Translations under genes and position numbers: made by a program
Assembly (NCBI GenBank): GCA_024635625.1
Contig: JAGXIQ010000069.1
Span: 1 to 53,282, forward strand
From: Loktanella sp.
Lineage (GTDB): Bacteria; Pseudomonadota; Alphaproteobacteria; Rhodobacterales; Rhodobacteraceae
Length of the DNA: 53,282 nt
Direction: 5' to 3'
The notes under the pieces: model-generated
What the model was told of the DNA's origin: nothing
The model's input: the letters and a program-made list of their open reading frames with translations, nothing else
Databases searched by the model: none
Part shown: positions 35,825 through 43,764 of the stretch, in pieces
Layout of the letters: each line of letters opens with the position of its first letter
Position numbering within the stretch: the stretch's first letter is position 1

Positions 35825-36862
35825 ATGCACCAGTCGCTTGTTGCCGCTTTTGCGGCCACCCTTGCCTTGTCCACCTCTGCTTCGGCACAAGAGGTAACGT
35901 TGCGCTTTCAGCACTTCGTTTCCCCCGCCAGCGCAAATCCGACCTATTTCATGCAGCCATGGGCTGATGCCATCGAAGAGCAGTCGAACGGTCGTATCAA
36001 AGTGGAACTTTATCCGGTTATGCAACTGGGTGGCGCCGCTCCTAGCCAGTTCGACCTGATCCGTGATGGGGCGATCGACGGTGGTTGGGTCATCCCAGGG
36101 TACGAACCGGGCCGCTTTCCAGAGGCGGAGGCGCTGGAGCTGCCTTTCATGACGCCAAAGTCTGGCGAAGAAGCGTCAGAAGCCGCTTGGAATTACACAC
36201 AGACCTATCTGATGGACGATTTCGCTGATGTACACGTCATAGCCGCCCATATGCATGGCCCCGGGATCATTCATAAAAAAGGCCCCGGCGTCGTGACATT
36301 GGAAGATATGCAAGGCCTCAAGCTGCGCGGTCCGTCGCGTCCTGCGACGAACCTGCTGACTGCCATGGGCGCATTGCCCATTGGTATGCCTGTGCCCGCC
36401 TTTACCGAAGCGTTATCGCGCGGCGTTGTCGATGGTGGTGTTATCACATGGGAAATGGCCCCTAGCCTGAAACTGGACGAATTGACGGATAGTCATACCG
36501 ATGTCGCCGGCGAGGATGCGCTTTATAACCTCTATTTCATTTGGGCCATGAACAAGGGTGTCTACGACGCTTTGCCCGCAGATTTGCAGGCAGTGATCGA
36601 CGCTAATTCTGGCCTGATGGCTAGTCGCTGGGCGGGGAAAGCGCATGATACGGGTGACGCGGAAGGTCGCGCCGTGATGGAGGACGCTGGTAACGAGATT
36701 GCAGTTTTGTCGCAGGCTGAAACCGACCGCATCAAGGTGCTGGGCGAAACTGTTCGCGCCGACTGGGTGACAGAGATGGACGGCAAGGGTTTTGACGGTG
36801 CTGCCCTTGTACGGGCCGCGACGGATGCGATGACCGCTGCCCGTGGTACCGCGACGGAATGA
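35825..36862 (+). CDS. TRAP-transporter periplasmic substrate-binding protein (DctP family)
   Basis: The 345-aa product has a signal peptide (cleavage near SASAQ, residue 22) followed by the DctP fold: VTLRFQHFVSPASANP, then GRIKVELYPVMQLGG and the GLKLRGPSRPATNLLTAMGALPIGMP region in which the family places the substrate-carboxylate arginine. No membrane subunits (dctQ, dctM) are next to it, so it is an orphan binding protein or works with subunits elsewhere. AGGA lies about 8 bases before ATG 35825. The ligand is unknown but is probably a carboxylate. Confidence 0.92.
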   Translation: MHQSLVAAFAATLALSTSASAQEVTLRFQHFVSPASANPTYFMQPWADAIEEQSNGRIKVELYPVMQLGGAAPSQFDLIRDGAIDGGWVIPGYEPGRFPEAEALELPFMTPKSGEEASEAAWNYTQTYLMDDFADVHVIAAHMHGPGIIHKKGPGVVTLEDMQGLKLRGPSRPATNLLTAMGALPIGMPVPAFTEALSRGVVDGGVITWEMAPSLKLDELTDSHTDVAGEDALYNLYFIWAMNKGVYDALPADLQAVIDANSGLMASRWAGKAHDTGDAEGRAVMEDAGNEIAVLSQAETDRIKVLGETVRADWVTEMDGKGFDGAALVRAATDAMTAARGTATE

Positions 36863-36870
36863 TCGAAACA

Positions 36871-36894
36871 CGGCGCGCCTGATCGGGCGCGCCG
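36871..36894. terminator. GC-rich hairpin between convergent genes (no T tract)
   Basis: CGGCGCGCC (36871-36879) and GGCGCGCCG (36886-36894) are perfect reverse complements with a 6-base loop. The site lies between the TRAP gene stop and the stop of the minus VOC gene, so it can serve as a bidirectional terminator. Neither side has a run of T or A. Confidence 0.6.
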
Positions 36895-36901
36895 TAATCC
36901 G

Positions 36902-37399
36902 TCAGCTATAGGCACCGGCCGAATAGGTCAGCTCATAGCTGTGGCTATAAAGTTCGAACACGATGCCAAAGGGATCTTCTACATAGACCATGCGGTATGG
37001 TTTATCGTCTGGGAAGTATTCCCGCACTGGCATCCGCTGCTTGCCGCCTGCAGCGACGATGCGCGCCAAAAGCCCCTCTAGGTCGGGATCTTGGATTGCA
37101 AAGTGGAACGTGCCATGGCGCCGGAATGAGAGGTTGTCCTCTGGTGCTTGGTTCCCATCGAATTCGAACAGTTCAAACCCAATGCGATCTGCGGTCGACA
37201 AATGCGCGATGCGCAGGTGATGCCATCCGGGGCCGAAGACGTCGGTGCACATTTGACCGATATCGCTGTCGTCCTCGGTTACGTCTGTCGGGGTCATGAT
37301 GGTATAAAACCCAAGGACTTCGGTGTAGAATTTTACAGCTGCATCAAGGTCTGGGACGGATAGGCCGATGTGGGAAAAGGTGCGTGGTGTTGGAAGCAT
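36902..37399 (-). CDS. VOC-family protein (lactoylglutathione lyase-like)
   Basis: The 165-aa product has two VOC modules, starting TFSHIGLSVPDLDAAVKFYTE and continuing with FHFAIQDPDLEGLLARIVAAG. Conserved metal-binding residues appear in the HIGL, HHLRIAH and MVYVEDPFGIVFELY segments. It may be a glyoxalase or an extradiol-type enzyme. It is transcribed divergently from a LysR-family gene, with operator-like palindromes in the shared region, so this regulator probably controls it. Confidence 0.88.
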   Translation of the reverse strand: MLPTPRTFSHIGLSVPDLDAAVKFYTEVLGFYTIMTPTDVTEDDSDIGQMCTDVFGPGWHHLRIAHLSTADRIGFELFEFDGNQAPEDNLSFRRHGTFHFAIQDPDLEGLLARIVAAGGKQRMPVREYFPDDKPYRMVYVEDPFGIVFELYSHSYELTYSAGAYS

Positions 37400-37436
37400 G
37401 ATCGGTGCCTTTCATCTGGTGCTGATCAACAGATAG

Positions 37437-37471
37437 GCGCATGCATGCGCTGCATTAAATAATCGTTTATT
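37437..37471. promoter_or_regulatory. LysR-type operator region: palindromes between the divergent VOC and LysR genes
   Basis: Three overlapping or adjacent dyads occur in the 94-bp gap: a perfect 14-bp palindrome GCGCATGCATGCGC (37437-37450), TGCA-N5-TGCA with T-N11-A spacing (37442-37454), and AATAA-N4-TTATT (37458-37471). T-N11-A dyads are the standard LysR binding core. The AT-rich dyad could overlap a promoter. Confidence 0.6.
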
Positions 37472-37493
37472 CTATTTATCATTGTGTTATGTT

Positions 37494-38393
37494 ATGAACA
37501 TGTTGAACGCGACATGGTTAGAGACATTTACCACATTGTGCGAGGTCGGGCATTTCACCCGCGCCGCTGACCGCCTTGGCATGTCCCAGCCGGGCGTCAG
37601 TCAACATCTGCGCAAGCTTGAATCCCAGATCGGCAAGCCCCTTATCGTGCAGGACGGCAAAACCTTCACGCTGACCCCGGCCGGAGAGGCCACCTTTGCC
37701 ATGGGCCAGGCCCGGCGGATCCAAGAGCGCGGCCTACGCGACGTGATCGCCACGAATGATCCGGATACGGGTCACATCAGTCTGGCCTGTTCCGGCAGCT
37801 TTGCCATGGCGCTTTACCCGGCACTGCTTGACCGACTGACCCAGGCCCCAGCCCAAAGCATAACGCTAGAGGCCGCGCCGCAGACGACCGTGCAGGCTGG
37901 CGTGCTGGATGGCACGTTCGATTTGGGCATTATGGACCATGCACAGGATCACCCGCGTTTGCACGGCACAGAACTGGGATCAGAGGAGATTTGCCTTGTG
38001 CTGCCCGCCCTGTACGAAGGCAACGTCGATCTGGACACTCTTGATGCGCTTGGCTTCGTTGGGCATCCCGACGGCTTTGCCTATGCTGACGACCTGCTGG
38101 CGTTGAACTTTCCTGACAGTTTTCGCGGCGCTGATCGGCTGCGGCTACGCACGCGCGTAAACCAGATCAGCCAGATCACCGCCCCGGTAGCCCGCGGGCT
38201 TGGTTATACTATTCTGCCACGTTCGGGCGTTCTGGCCTCGCCGCATCGCGCCGGGCTCCGGATCGTGGCGCTGCCACAACGTCGCTTTCATCCGGTCTGG
38301 TTGATCCACAGACACCGTCGGACGAATATCGCCCGGATCGCAGCCGTTGCGGCCATCGTGGCTGCGGTCGCGGACGGCTTAAGGCTGGAATAG
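37494..38393 (+). CDS. LysR-family transcriptional regulator
   Basis: The 299-aa product has the winged helix-turn-helix MLNATWLETFTTLCEVGHFTRAADR...MSQPGVSQHLRKLES and a C-terminal co-inducer-binding domain. The start is ATG 37494 or the in-frame ATG 37500; a TTG at 37482 is unlikely. It is divergent from the VOC gene at 36902-37399 with an operator-like region between, the classic LysR arrangement. The effector is unknown. Confidence 0.9.
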   Translation: MNMLNATWLETFTTLCEVGHFTRAADRLGMSQPGVSQHLRKLESQIGKPLIVQDGKTFTLTPAGEATFAMGQARRIQERGLRDVIATNDPDTGHISLACSGSFAMALYPALLDRLTQAPAQSITLEAAPQTTVQAGVLDGTFDLGIMDHAQDHPRLHGTELGSEEICLVLPALYEGNVDLDTLDALGFVGHPDGFAYADDLLALNFPDSFRGADRLRLRTRVNQISQITAPVARGLGYTILPRSGVLASPHRAGLRIVALPQRRFHPVWLIHRHRRTNIARIAAVAAIVAAVADGLRLE

Positions 38394-38395
38394 GG

Positions 38396-39040
38396 TTAAT
38401 ACAGGTTCAGGCGAGCCGCGATTTGCGCCATATCGGTCACTGAGGTCACCGCAAAGCCAGCTGCGCGATCTGCGCTACCGTCGTCGACATAGGCAAAGCA
38501 TTTGCATCCTGCCGCCTGCCCTGCTGTCCAACCGGCAGGCATATCGTCGATCATCCACGTGTTGCCAGGCATGGCCCCTGCGACGGACATCGCGTGCTGC
38601 AACAGGTCCGGTGCTGGCTTTGGCGCGTAATCGTGACCGGAATAAATCCGCCCAGCAAAGCGGTCCAGAAGGCCGGAAGGCGTCAAAGAGACCTTCATTT
38701 TGGCCAAGGGTCCGTTTGACGCGATGGCCATGGGGATGCCAGCACGTTCTAGCGCATCGATCAGGGTGACGACGCCAGGAATGACAGCTATGCCCTCGGC
38801 CAGTGCGGCAAATATCTGCGTATACATGTCGTCGACCCAGTCATCGGGTAGCCTTGCACCGCGCAGGCGCGCCTCTTCTGCGACCAGAAAAATGGTGCCT
38901 CCTGCAAAAAGGGTGTGAACATCGTGCGGCGCAATCGGCAGGCCATGGGCCGTCAGGCTTTCAGAAAGGACGCGGTCCGTCGTGGGTTCGGTATCCACCA
39001 GCACGCCGTCACAGTCGAAAATCACCAGTTCGGGTGTCAT
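38396..39040 (-). CDS. HAD-superfamily phosphatase (beta-PGM/GPH-like)
   Basis: The 214-aa product begins MTPELVIFDCDGVLVDTEP, the full HAD motif I (DxDxV) with a subfamily-I cap. Motif II is ASNGPLAK, motif III KPAPDLL, motif IV IDDMPAGWTAGQAAG. It resembles phosphoglycolate phosphatases and beta-phosphoglucomutases, but the substrate is not clear. A longer open frame extends upstream over rsmD; ATG 39040 overlaps the rsmD stop by 4 bp and is preferred. It converges on the LysR gene with a 2-bp gap. Confidence 0.88.
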   Translation of the reverse strand: MTPELVIFDCDGVLVDTEPTTDRVLSESLTAHGLPIAPHDVHTLFAGGTIFLVAEEARLRGARLPDDWVDDMYTQIFAALAEGIAVIPGVVTLIDALERAGIPMAIASNGPLAKMKVSLTPSGLLDRFAGRIYSGHDYAPKPAPDLLQHAMSVAGAMPGNTWMIDDMPAGWTAGQAAGCKCFAYVDDGSADRAAGFAVTSVTDMAQIAARLNLY

Positions 39041-39591
39041 GTAGCCTCCATCAAGGTGATCCATGTGTCGCCATAGCGGCGCGAGTCCAGTGCTTTGAAC
39101 CCAATTGGCGCGATCTGTGCGGTCCGTTCTTCCCAGACAATCAATGCCCCCGGTGCGATCCAGCCCGCTGATCGTGCCGCCTGTAAAGCCGTCAGCCCCA
39201 ATCGCAATCCGTAAGGGGGGTCGAGGAAGACCAATCCGCAGGCCGTCCCTGCTGGCAGGGCGTCGGCCTTGCAGCGTAACACCGTGCAATCCATGCCCCG
39301 CCGCAGCTTTGCGATGTTCCTGGCAATCAGCGCCTGCGCCACCTTGCCATCGTCGACGAAGGTCACATGCGTCGCGCCGCGCGATAGCGCCTCTAGCCCC
39401 AATGCACCGGTCCCGGCGAACAGGTCCAATACACGTGCACCCCGGACAGAATCTCCGAAACGCCCGCCTTGCAAGACATTGAACAGGCTTTCGCGGACCC
39501 GGTCAGAGGTCGGTCGCAAATGCACTGCCGCATCACCGTCGCCCACCGGCACCAGCACGGTACCACGGTGCTGACCCGCAATAATCCTCAT
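39037..39591 (-). CDS. rsmD: 16S rRNA (guanine(966)-N(2))-methyltransferase
   Basis: RsmD methylates G966 of 16S rRNA. The 184-aa product starts MRIIAGQHRGTVLVP, has the SAM motif VLDLFAGTGALGLEALSRGA and the catalytic FLDPPYG (DPPY) motif, all typical. It overlaps the FAD-reductase gene upstream by 4 bp and the HAD gene downstream by 4 bp, so the three are one transcription unit. The link to the redox gene is not functional as far as known. Confidence 0.95.
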   Translation of the reverse strand: MRIIAGQHRGTVLVPVGDGDAAVHLRPTSDRVRESLFNVLQGGRFGDSVRGARVLDLFAGTGALGLEALSRGATHVTFVDDGKVAQALIARNIAKLRRGMDCTVLRCKADALPAGTACGLVFLDPPYGLRLGLTALQAARSAGWIAPGALIVWEERTAQIAPIGFKALDSRRYGDTWITLMEAT

Positions 39592-40799
39592 GGGCGCAGC
39601 AGCGCCTTCATGTCGGTCGCAGGGTCTGTGACGACCGAAGGGGCAGGGCTGATACCCGCCTCTATCAAGCGCTTGCCGACCATGTAGTTGCGTGCGTCCG
39701 ACATTGCATCAATGGCGATCAGATCATCACCCCGGTAGTACCAATGCGATCGCGCGCCGTTTTCGCCCGCCTTGATGTGGACCGCTGAGTAGCCAGTGTT
39801 CAAACCTGCGATCTGCAGCTTGCAATCGTACTGGTCTGACCAGAACCAAGGTGTAGGCTCGTAGGTCACGTCCTGGCCCAACAGGTTGTGCGCGACGATC
39901 TCTGCCTGATCAATTGCGTTGCCAACACTTTCGATCCGAACCCGCCCCCCGCGCCAAGGCGTCGAGGCGCAATCCCCCGCCGCCCAGATATGTGCGTCAG
40001 AGGTGCGGCCACGGGCGTCGCAGGCGATTCCGTTATCCAGTGTCAAACCCGCCCCATCCGCAAGTGCGGTGTCGGGTGCGATGCCGACGCCGACGATTGC
40101 GAAATCTATCTCTAGCACCGTGCCATCCGCGACTATGGCCCCAGTCACGATTTCATCGCCAGTCAGCCGATCCAGTCCCGTACCTTCGCGGATATCGACG
40201 CCATGACTGCGGTGCAGCTCTCTGAAATAGTCAGAAGTTGCAGGCGCGGCGACCCGTTGTAGGATACGCTCTGCGGCCTCGACCAGTGTCACTTTTACAC
40301 CGCGTTTGGCAGCGACGGCTGCTGCTTCTAGCCCGATATAGCCGCCACCGACGATCAGGCAGCGCGCGCCTGCGACAAAGGCCGGGGCCATGGCATCCGC
40401 ATCGGCCAGATCGCGTACTGCAAACACGTTGTCGAGTGATCCACCGATAGCGGCGGGCAGGGTGCGCGGCCACGCACCAGTTGTGAGTACCAAATCGTCG
40501 TAATCCAGCACCTTACGGTTCGATAGCGTTACCTGTCGCAGGCCCGCATCGACGCCCACAGCGCGGGTACCCAACATGAGGGTGACGCCATGCGCCGCGT
40601 ACCAGCTTTCGGGCCGGAAAAAGAGCCTGTCGCGGGTCATGTCACCCAGAAGATAGGCCTTGGAAAGGGGCGGGCGCTGATAGGGTGCACAGGGTTCAGC
40701 GCAGATCAGCGTGATACCTTCGGTCACCCCCTGGGCCACCAGTTTTCCGATCAGGGCAGAAGCCGCCTGACCCCCGCCGATCACCAAAATCCTGCGCAT
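39588..40799 (-). CDS. FAD-dependent pyridine-nucleotide oxidoreductase (ferredoxin reductase type)
   Basis: The 403-aa product begins MRRILVIGGGQAASALIGKL (FAD-binding GGGQAA) and has a second Rossmann loop CLIVGGGYIGLEAAAVA for NAD(P)H, and the HIWAAGDCA motif near the end. This is the layout of putidaredoxin/rhodocoxin/benzene dioxygenase reductases, which feed electrons to a 2Fe-2S ferredoxin. No ferredoxin, P450 or oxygenase gene is in the vicinity. It is the first gene of a tight three-gene unit with rsmD. Confidence 0.88.
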   Translation of the reverse strand: MRRILVIGGGQAASALIGKLVAQGVTEGITLICAEPCAPYQRPPLSKAYLLGDMTRDRLFFRPESWYAAHGVTLMLGTRAVGVDAGLRQVTLSNRKVLDYDDLVLTTGAWPRTLPAAIGGSLDNVFAVRDLADADAMAPAFVAGARCLIVGGGYIGLEAAAVAAKRGVKVTLVEAAERILQRVAAPATSDYFRELHRSHGVDIREGTGLDRLTGDEIVTGAIVADGTVLEIDFAIVGVGIAPDTALADGAGLTLDNGIACDARGRTSDAHIWAAGDCASTPWRGGRVRIESVGNAIDQAEIVAHNLLGQDVTYEPTPWFWSDQYDCKLQIAGLNTGYSAVHIKAGENGARSHWYYRGDDLIAIDAMSDARNYMVGKRLIEAGISPAPSVVTDPATDMKALLRP

Positions 40800-40883
40800 G
40801 ACGTATCACCCTTACACTGGTTCTATTCGGGCGCACCCTATATGCCTTGGCAAGACAGAGGCAATTCACGTTAGGAATTCAAC

Positions 40884-41375
40884 ATGACTATCGCAACGGG
40901 CGAGAGCCTGCCAGACGCCACCGTCCTGACCATGGGCGCAGACGGCCCCACCTCGGTTTCTATGGCCGATAAATTTAAGGGCCGTACAATCGTGATCTTT
41001 GGTCTGCCCGGCGCCTATACCGGCACCTGCACTACCGCCCATGTCCCCAGCTTTATCCGTACGATGACGCAGTTAAAGGACAAAGGCGTTGAAGAAGTCA
41101 TCTGCATCGCGGTCAACGACCCCTTCGTGATGAAGGCTTGGGGCGATGCAACTGGTGCGATTGACGCGGGCATCACCATGCTAGCCGACGCCGAAGCCAC
41201 GTTCACCAAAGCCATCGGTATGGACTTTTCTGCGCCGCCCGTAGGTTTCGTGAATCGGTCCAAGCGTTATGCGATGTTGGTCAAAGACGGCGTCGTCACA
41301 ATCCTGAACGAAGAGCCGGGCCCGGGCCAGTGCGACATCTCTGGCGGCGAAAGCTTGCTGGGCGCGATGGCCTGA
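40884..41375 (+). CDS. Prx5-type peroxiredoxin
   Basis: The 163-aa product is a thiol peroxidase of the AhpC/TSA-Prx5 group. The active-site motif PxxxTxxC is seen as PGAYTGTC with peroxidatic Cys49 (many relatives have TPTC here). Cys74 and Cys150 (PGPGQCDISGGE) are further thiols; Cys150 is where a resolving cysteine sits in Prx5. It probably reduces H2O2 and alkyl peroxides with glutaredoxin or thioredoxin. The gene is monocistronic between two hairpins and convergent with mscS. Confidence 0.93.
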   Translation: MTIATGESLPDATVLTMGADGPTSVSMADKFKGRTIVIFGLPGAYTGTCTTAHVPSFIRTMTQLKDKGVEEVICIAVNDPFVMKAWGDATGAIDAGITMLADAEATFTKAIGMDFSAPPVGFVNRSKRYAMLVKDGVVTILNEEPGPGQCDISGGESLLGAMA

Positions 41376-41382
41376 TAGATTC

Positions 41383-41411
41383 GTCGCCGCGCCTGATTAC
41401 GGCGCGGCGAC
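41383..41411. terminator. 11-bp perfect hairpin between convergent peroxiredoxin and MscS genes
   Basis: GTCGCCGCGCC (41383-41393) and GGCGCGGCGAC (41401-41411) pair completely with a 7-base loop. It sits just after the plus-strand peroxiredoxin stop and 8 bases before the minus-strand mscS stop, a good position for a bidirectional terminator. No T tract is present. Confidence 0.65.
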
Positions 41412-41418
41412 ACACCGG

Positions 41419-42270
41419 TCAGGCGTCTTCCTTGGTCATGACGACAGTACGCGTGGGGAACGGGATGTCGATTCCGGCGGCATCCAGCGCCTCTTTGACC
41501 TTGCGGGTCATATCGGCCTGATACTGGAAATATTCTGTACGGGCGCACCAGACGCGCACAAGAAAATCCACCGAAGATGCGTTCAGGTTGTTCACCTGAA
41601 TAAATGGTTCAGGATCGTGCAGGCTGCGGGGGTCGGCCATGATCGTATCGATGATGGCTTTTTCCGCCAAGGCCAGATTTGCCCCGTACCCCACCCCAAT
41701 GTTCCATTCCGCACGGCGTTGCAGATACACAGAGTAGTTTACGATCGTATTGCCCCAAACTTCAGAATTAGGGATGATGATCTGGAAGTTGCCGATACTC
41801 GCCATCTCGATGAAATTCAGGTTGATGGCTTTTACCGTACCGCTTTGGTCGTTGATCGTGACAAAATCGCCAAGCTTGATCGGGCGAAAGAAGATAATCA
41901 TTACCCCCGCCGCCACGTTCGATAGCGTCCCCTGCAACGCCAGACCGATGGCCAGACCGGCGGCACCGATGACTGCCACCACGCTTGTCGTCTGCACGCC
42001 AAAGGTGTTCAGAACAAACAGAAAGGCAAAGCCGATGATGATGTATCGAACGATGTTGCCTAGAAAGATGAACAGCGTTTCGTCCAGATGACGGTTCTTG
42101 ACACCGATGTTTTCGATCCGTCGGGACAACCAGCCGCCAATGATAAAGCCGACTACAATGATCAGGATCGCCGTCAGCACGGACCCTATGGCCGAGGCAA
42201 GGAATTCCAGTGTCAGCACATCCATGATGGATTTACCGTTTAGTATCGGTCGATTTAACAAGTTCTCCAT
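41419..42270 (-). CDS. Small-conductance mechanosensitive channel (MscS family)
   Basis: The 283-aa product has two N-terminal transmembrane helices, then the pore helix of MscS: VIGAAGLAIGLALQGTLSNVAAGVMI, with the glycine/alanine packing pattern. A beta domain with FFRPIKLGDFVTIND and an alpha-beta C-terminus follow. MscS opens on hypo-osmotic shock. It follows the pterin dehydratase gene with zero bases between (stop then ATG), at the end of a long minus run. Confidence 0.95.
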   Translation of the reverse strand: MENLLNRPILNGKSIMDVLTLEFLASAIGSVLTAILIIVVGFIIGGWLSRRIENIGVKNRHLDETLFIFLGNIVRYIIIGFAFLFVLNTFGVQTTSVVAVIGAAGLAIGLALQGTLSNVAAGVMIIFFRPIKLGDFVTINDQSGTVKAINLNFIEMASIGNFQIIIPNSEVWGNTIVNYSVYLQRRAEWNIGVGYGANLALAEKAIIDTIMADPRSLHDPEPFIQVNNLNASSVDFLVRVWCARTEYFQYQADMTRKVKEALDAAGIDIPFPTRTVVMTKEDA

Positions 42271-42558
42271 TTAACGCTCCGCGAGTTCGTCCATCCTTTG
42301 CGCCAGTTTGGCGTCGAGCGCGGTCAGACCATCCGCGTCATGTGTGGTCAACGCCACTTCGACGGTTTTGTAGACATTGGACCACTCAGGATGGTGGTTC
42401 AGTTTTTCGGCGTGGATAGCGACCTGCGTCATCCAACCAAAGGCTTGCACAAAGTTTTTGAAGGTAAACGTCTTAGTGATTGCATCACCGTCTTCTGCTA
42501 AGATCCAGCCAGCGGACAGCAGGGGGGCGATTTCATTTTGGGTCAGTTTGTCGGTCAT
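42271..42558 (-). CDS. phhB: 4a-hydroxytetrahydrobiopterin dehydratase
   Basis: The 95-aa product (pterin-4-alpha-carbinolamine dehydratase) recycles the pterin cofactor of aromatic amino-acid hydroxylases. The signature HHPEWSNVYKTVEVALTTHD is present, and the protein length is normal. A hydroxylase (phhA) is not in the window, which is common; such proteins may have another role in folate metabolism (molybdopterin-linked). It lies 2 bp after the COG3146 gene and abuts mscS. Confidence 0.95.
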   Translation of the reverse strand: MTDKLTQNEIAPLLSAGWILAEDGDAITKTFTFKNFVQAFGWMTQVAIHAEKLNHHPEWSNVYKTVEVALTTHDADGLTALDAKLAQRMDELAER

Positions 42559-42560
42559 TG

Positions 42561-43733
42561 TTATTCCTCTCGGGTATCGCGCTTGAACGGACCATAGGCG
42601 GTCAGCACCTCGATTTCTTCGTCGACAGCGCGGGTTTCGGCAGTCAGATAACGCGCAATTGCGTCACGGAAAGCAGCATCCCTTATCCAATGCAAGGAAT
42701 GCGTCGGAACAGGTAAGTAACCACGGGCAAGTTTATGTTCGCCCTGCGCCCCGGCCTCGACACGGTCCATTTTGTTTTCAATCGCGTAATCAATGGCTTG
42801 ATAATAGCATAATTCAAAATGGAGGGACGGGTGATACGCGACGCTACCCCAGTAGCGGCCATATAGGGTATCGCGCCCGATAAAGTTCAGCGCCCCTGCC
42901 ACGGGCCGATCCCCTTCCATCGCCAGCACCAGCAGCATGTCATCGCGCAAACTCTTTTGTGCGCAGTCAAAGAACGCGCGCGTCAGGTACGGCGTGCCCC
43001 ACTTACGGTTGCCGGTATCCTGATAGAACCGCCAGAAGGCGTCCCAGTGATGCGGCTGGATTGCGTCGCCCGTCAGCGCGACAATCCTTCCGCCAAAGGC
43101 CTGTGCCTCGGCACGTTCCTTGCGGATATTCTTGCGCTTGCGGCTGGATAGGTCTGCCAGAAAACCATCGAAGTTGGCGTAGTCGCGATTTTCCCAGTGA
43201 AATTGCTGGCCGACACGCGCCAACAAACCCATCTCCTCGCCTGCCAACACCTCTGCTTCGGTGCAAAAGGTGATGTGAATCGACGACAATTCGTTGTCCG
43301 ATGCGATCTGAACCGCGCCTTGGATCAGGGCCGACATGCCCATCGCCTCGAACCCCGGACGGGTCAGGAACCGCCGACCGGTGGCCGGCGTAAAAGGCAC
43401 GGCAATCTGCAATTTGGGATAGTAGTTGCCGCCAGCATTCTCGTAGGCCTGCGCCCAGTTGAAATCGAACATATATTCGCCTTGTGAATGTCCCTTGGCG
43501 TACATGGGCGCGCAGGCAATCACCTGACCGTCCGCCCGCGCCACGAGGTAGCGCGGTTGCCAGCCAGATCGACCACCCACAGATCCGCTGTTTTCTAGCG
43601 CTTTTAGAAAGCGGTGGGTGGTAAAAGGGTCTTCGGGACGCCCATCGCCGGGGCTGGCGCAGGCGTCCCAGTCGGCGGGGGCGATATCGTCAAGCGACAC
43701 ATGCGCGGTCAGTTCTATGGTGGGGGTATTCAT
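42561..43733 (-). CDS. GNAT-family acyltransferase, COG3146 (peptidoglycan/DUF482 type)
   Basis: The 390-aa product has the COG3146 pattern: an N-terminal CASPGDGRPEDPFTTHRFLKALE, a FDFNWAQAYENAGGNYYPKLQIAVPFTPATGRR region, and a C-terminal FELCYYQAIDYAIENKMDRVEAGAQGEHKLARGYLP segment. These are FemX-like double-GNAT proteins of unknown substrate, sometimes annotated as peptidoglycan biosynthesis proteins. It is in the close minus run after the glycerophosphodiesterase gene (31 bp gap). Confidence 0.87.
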   Translation of the reverse strand: MNTPTIELTAHVSLDDIAPADWDACASPGDGRPEDPFTTHRFLKALENSGSVGGRSGWQPRYLVARADGQVIACAPMYAKGHSQGEYMFDFNWAQAYENAGGNYYPKLQIAVPFTPATGRRFLTRPGFEAMGMSALIQGAVQIASDNELSSIHITFCTEAEVLAGEEMGLLARVGQQFHWENRDYANFDGFLADLSSRKRKNIRKERAEAQAFGGRIVALTGDAIQPHHWDAFWRFYQDTGNRKWGTPYLTRAFFDCAQKSLRDDMLLVLAMEGDRPVAGALNFIGRDTLYGRYWGSVAYHPSLHFELCYYQAIDYAIENKMDRVEAGAQGEHKLARGYLPVPTHSLHWIRDAAFRDAIARYLTAETRAVDEEIEVLTAYGPFKRDTREE

Positions 43734-43764
43734 GATGCGCTACGTGGTCGCAAAGTTCGAAGCG

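Noticed and set aside
38396-39289. Long form of the HAD phosphatase (298 codons)
   Set aside because: The extension overlaps rsmD in a different frame and has no family sequence; ATG 39040 fits motif I.
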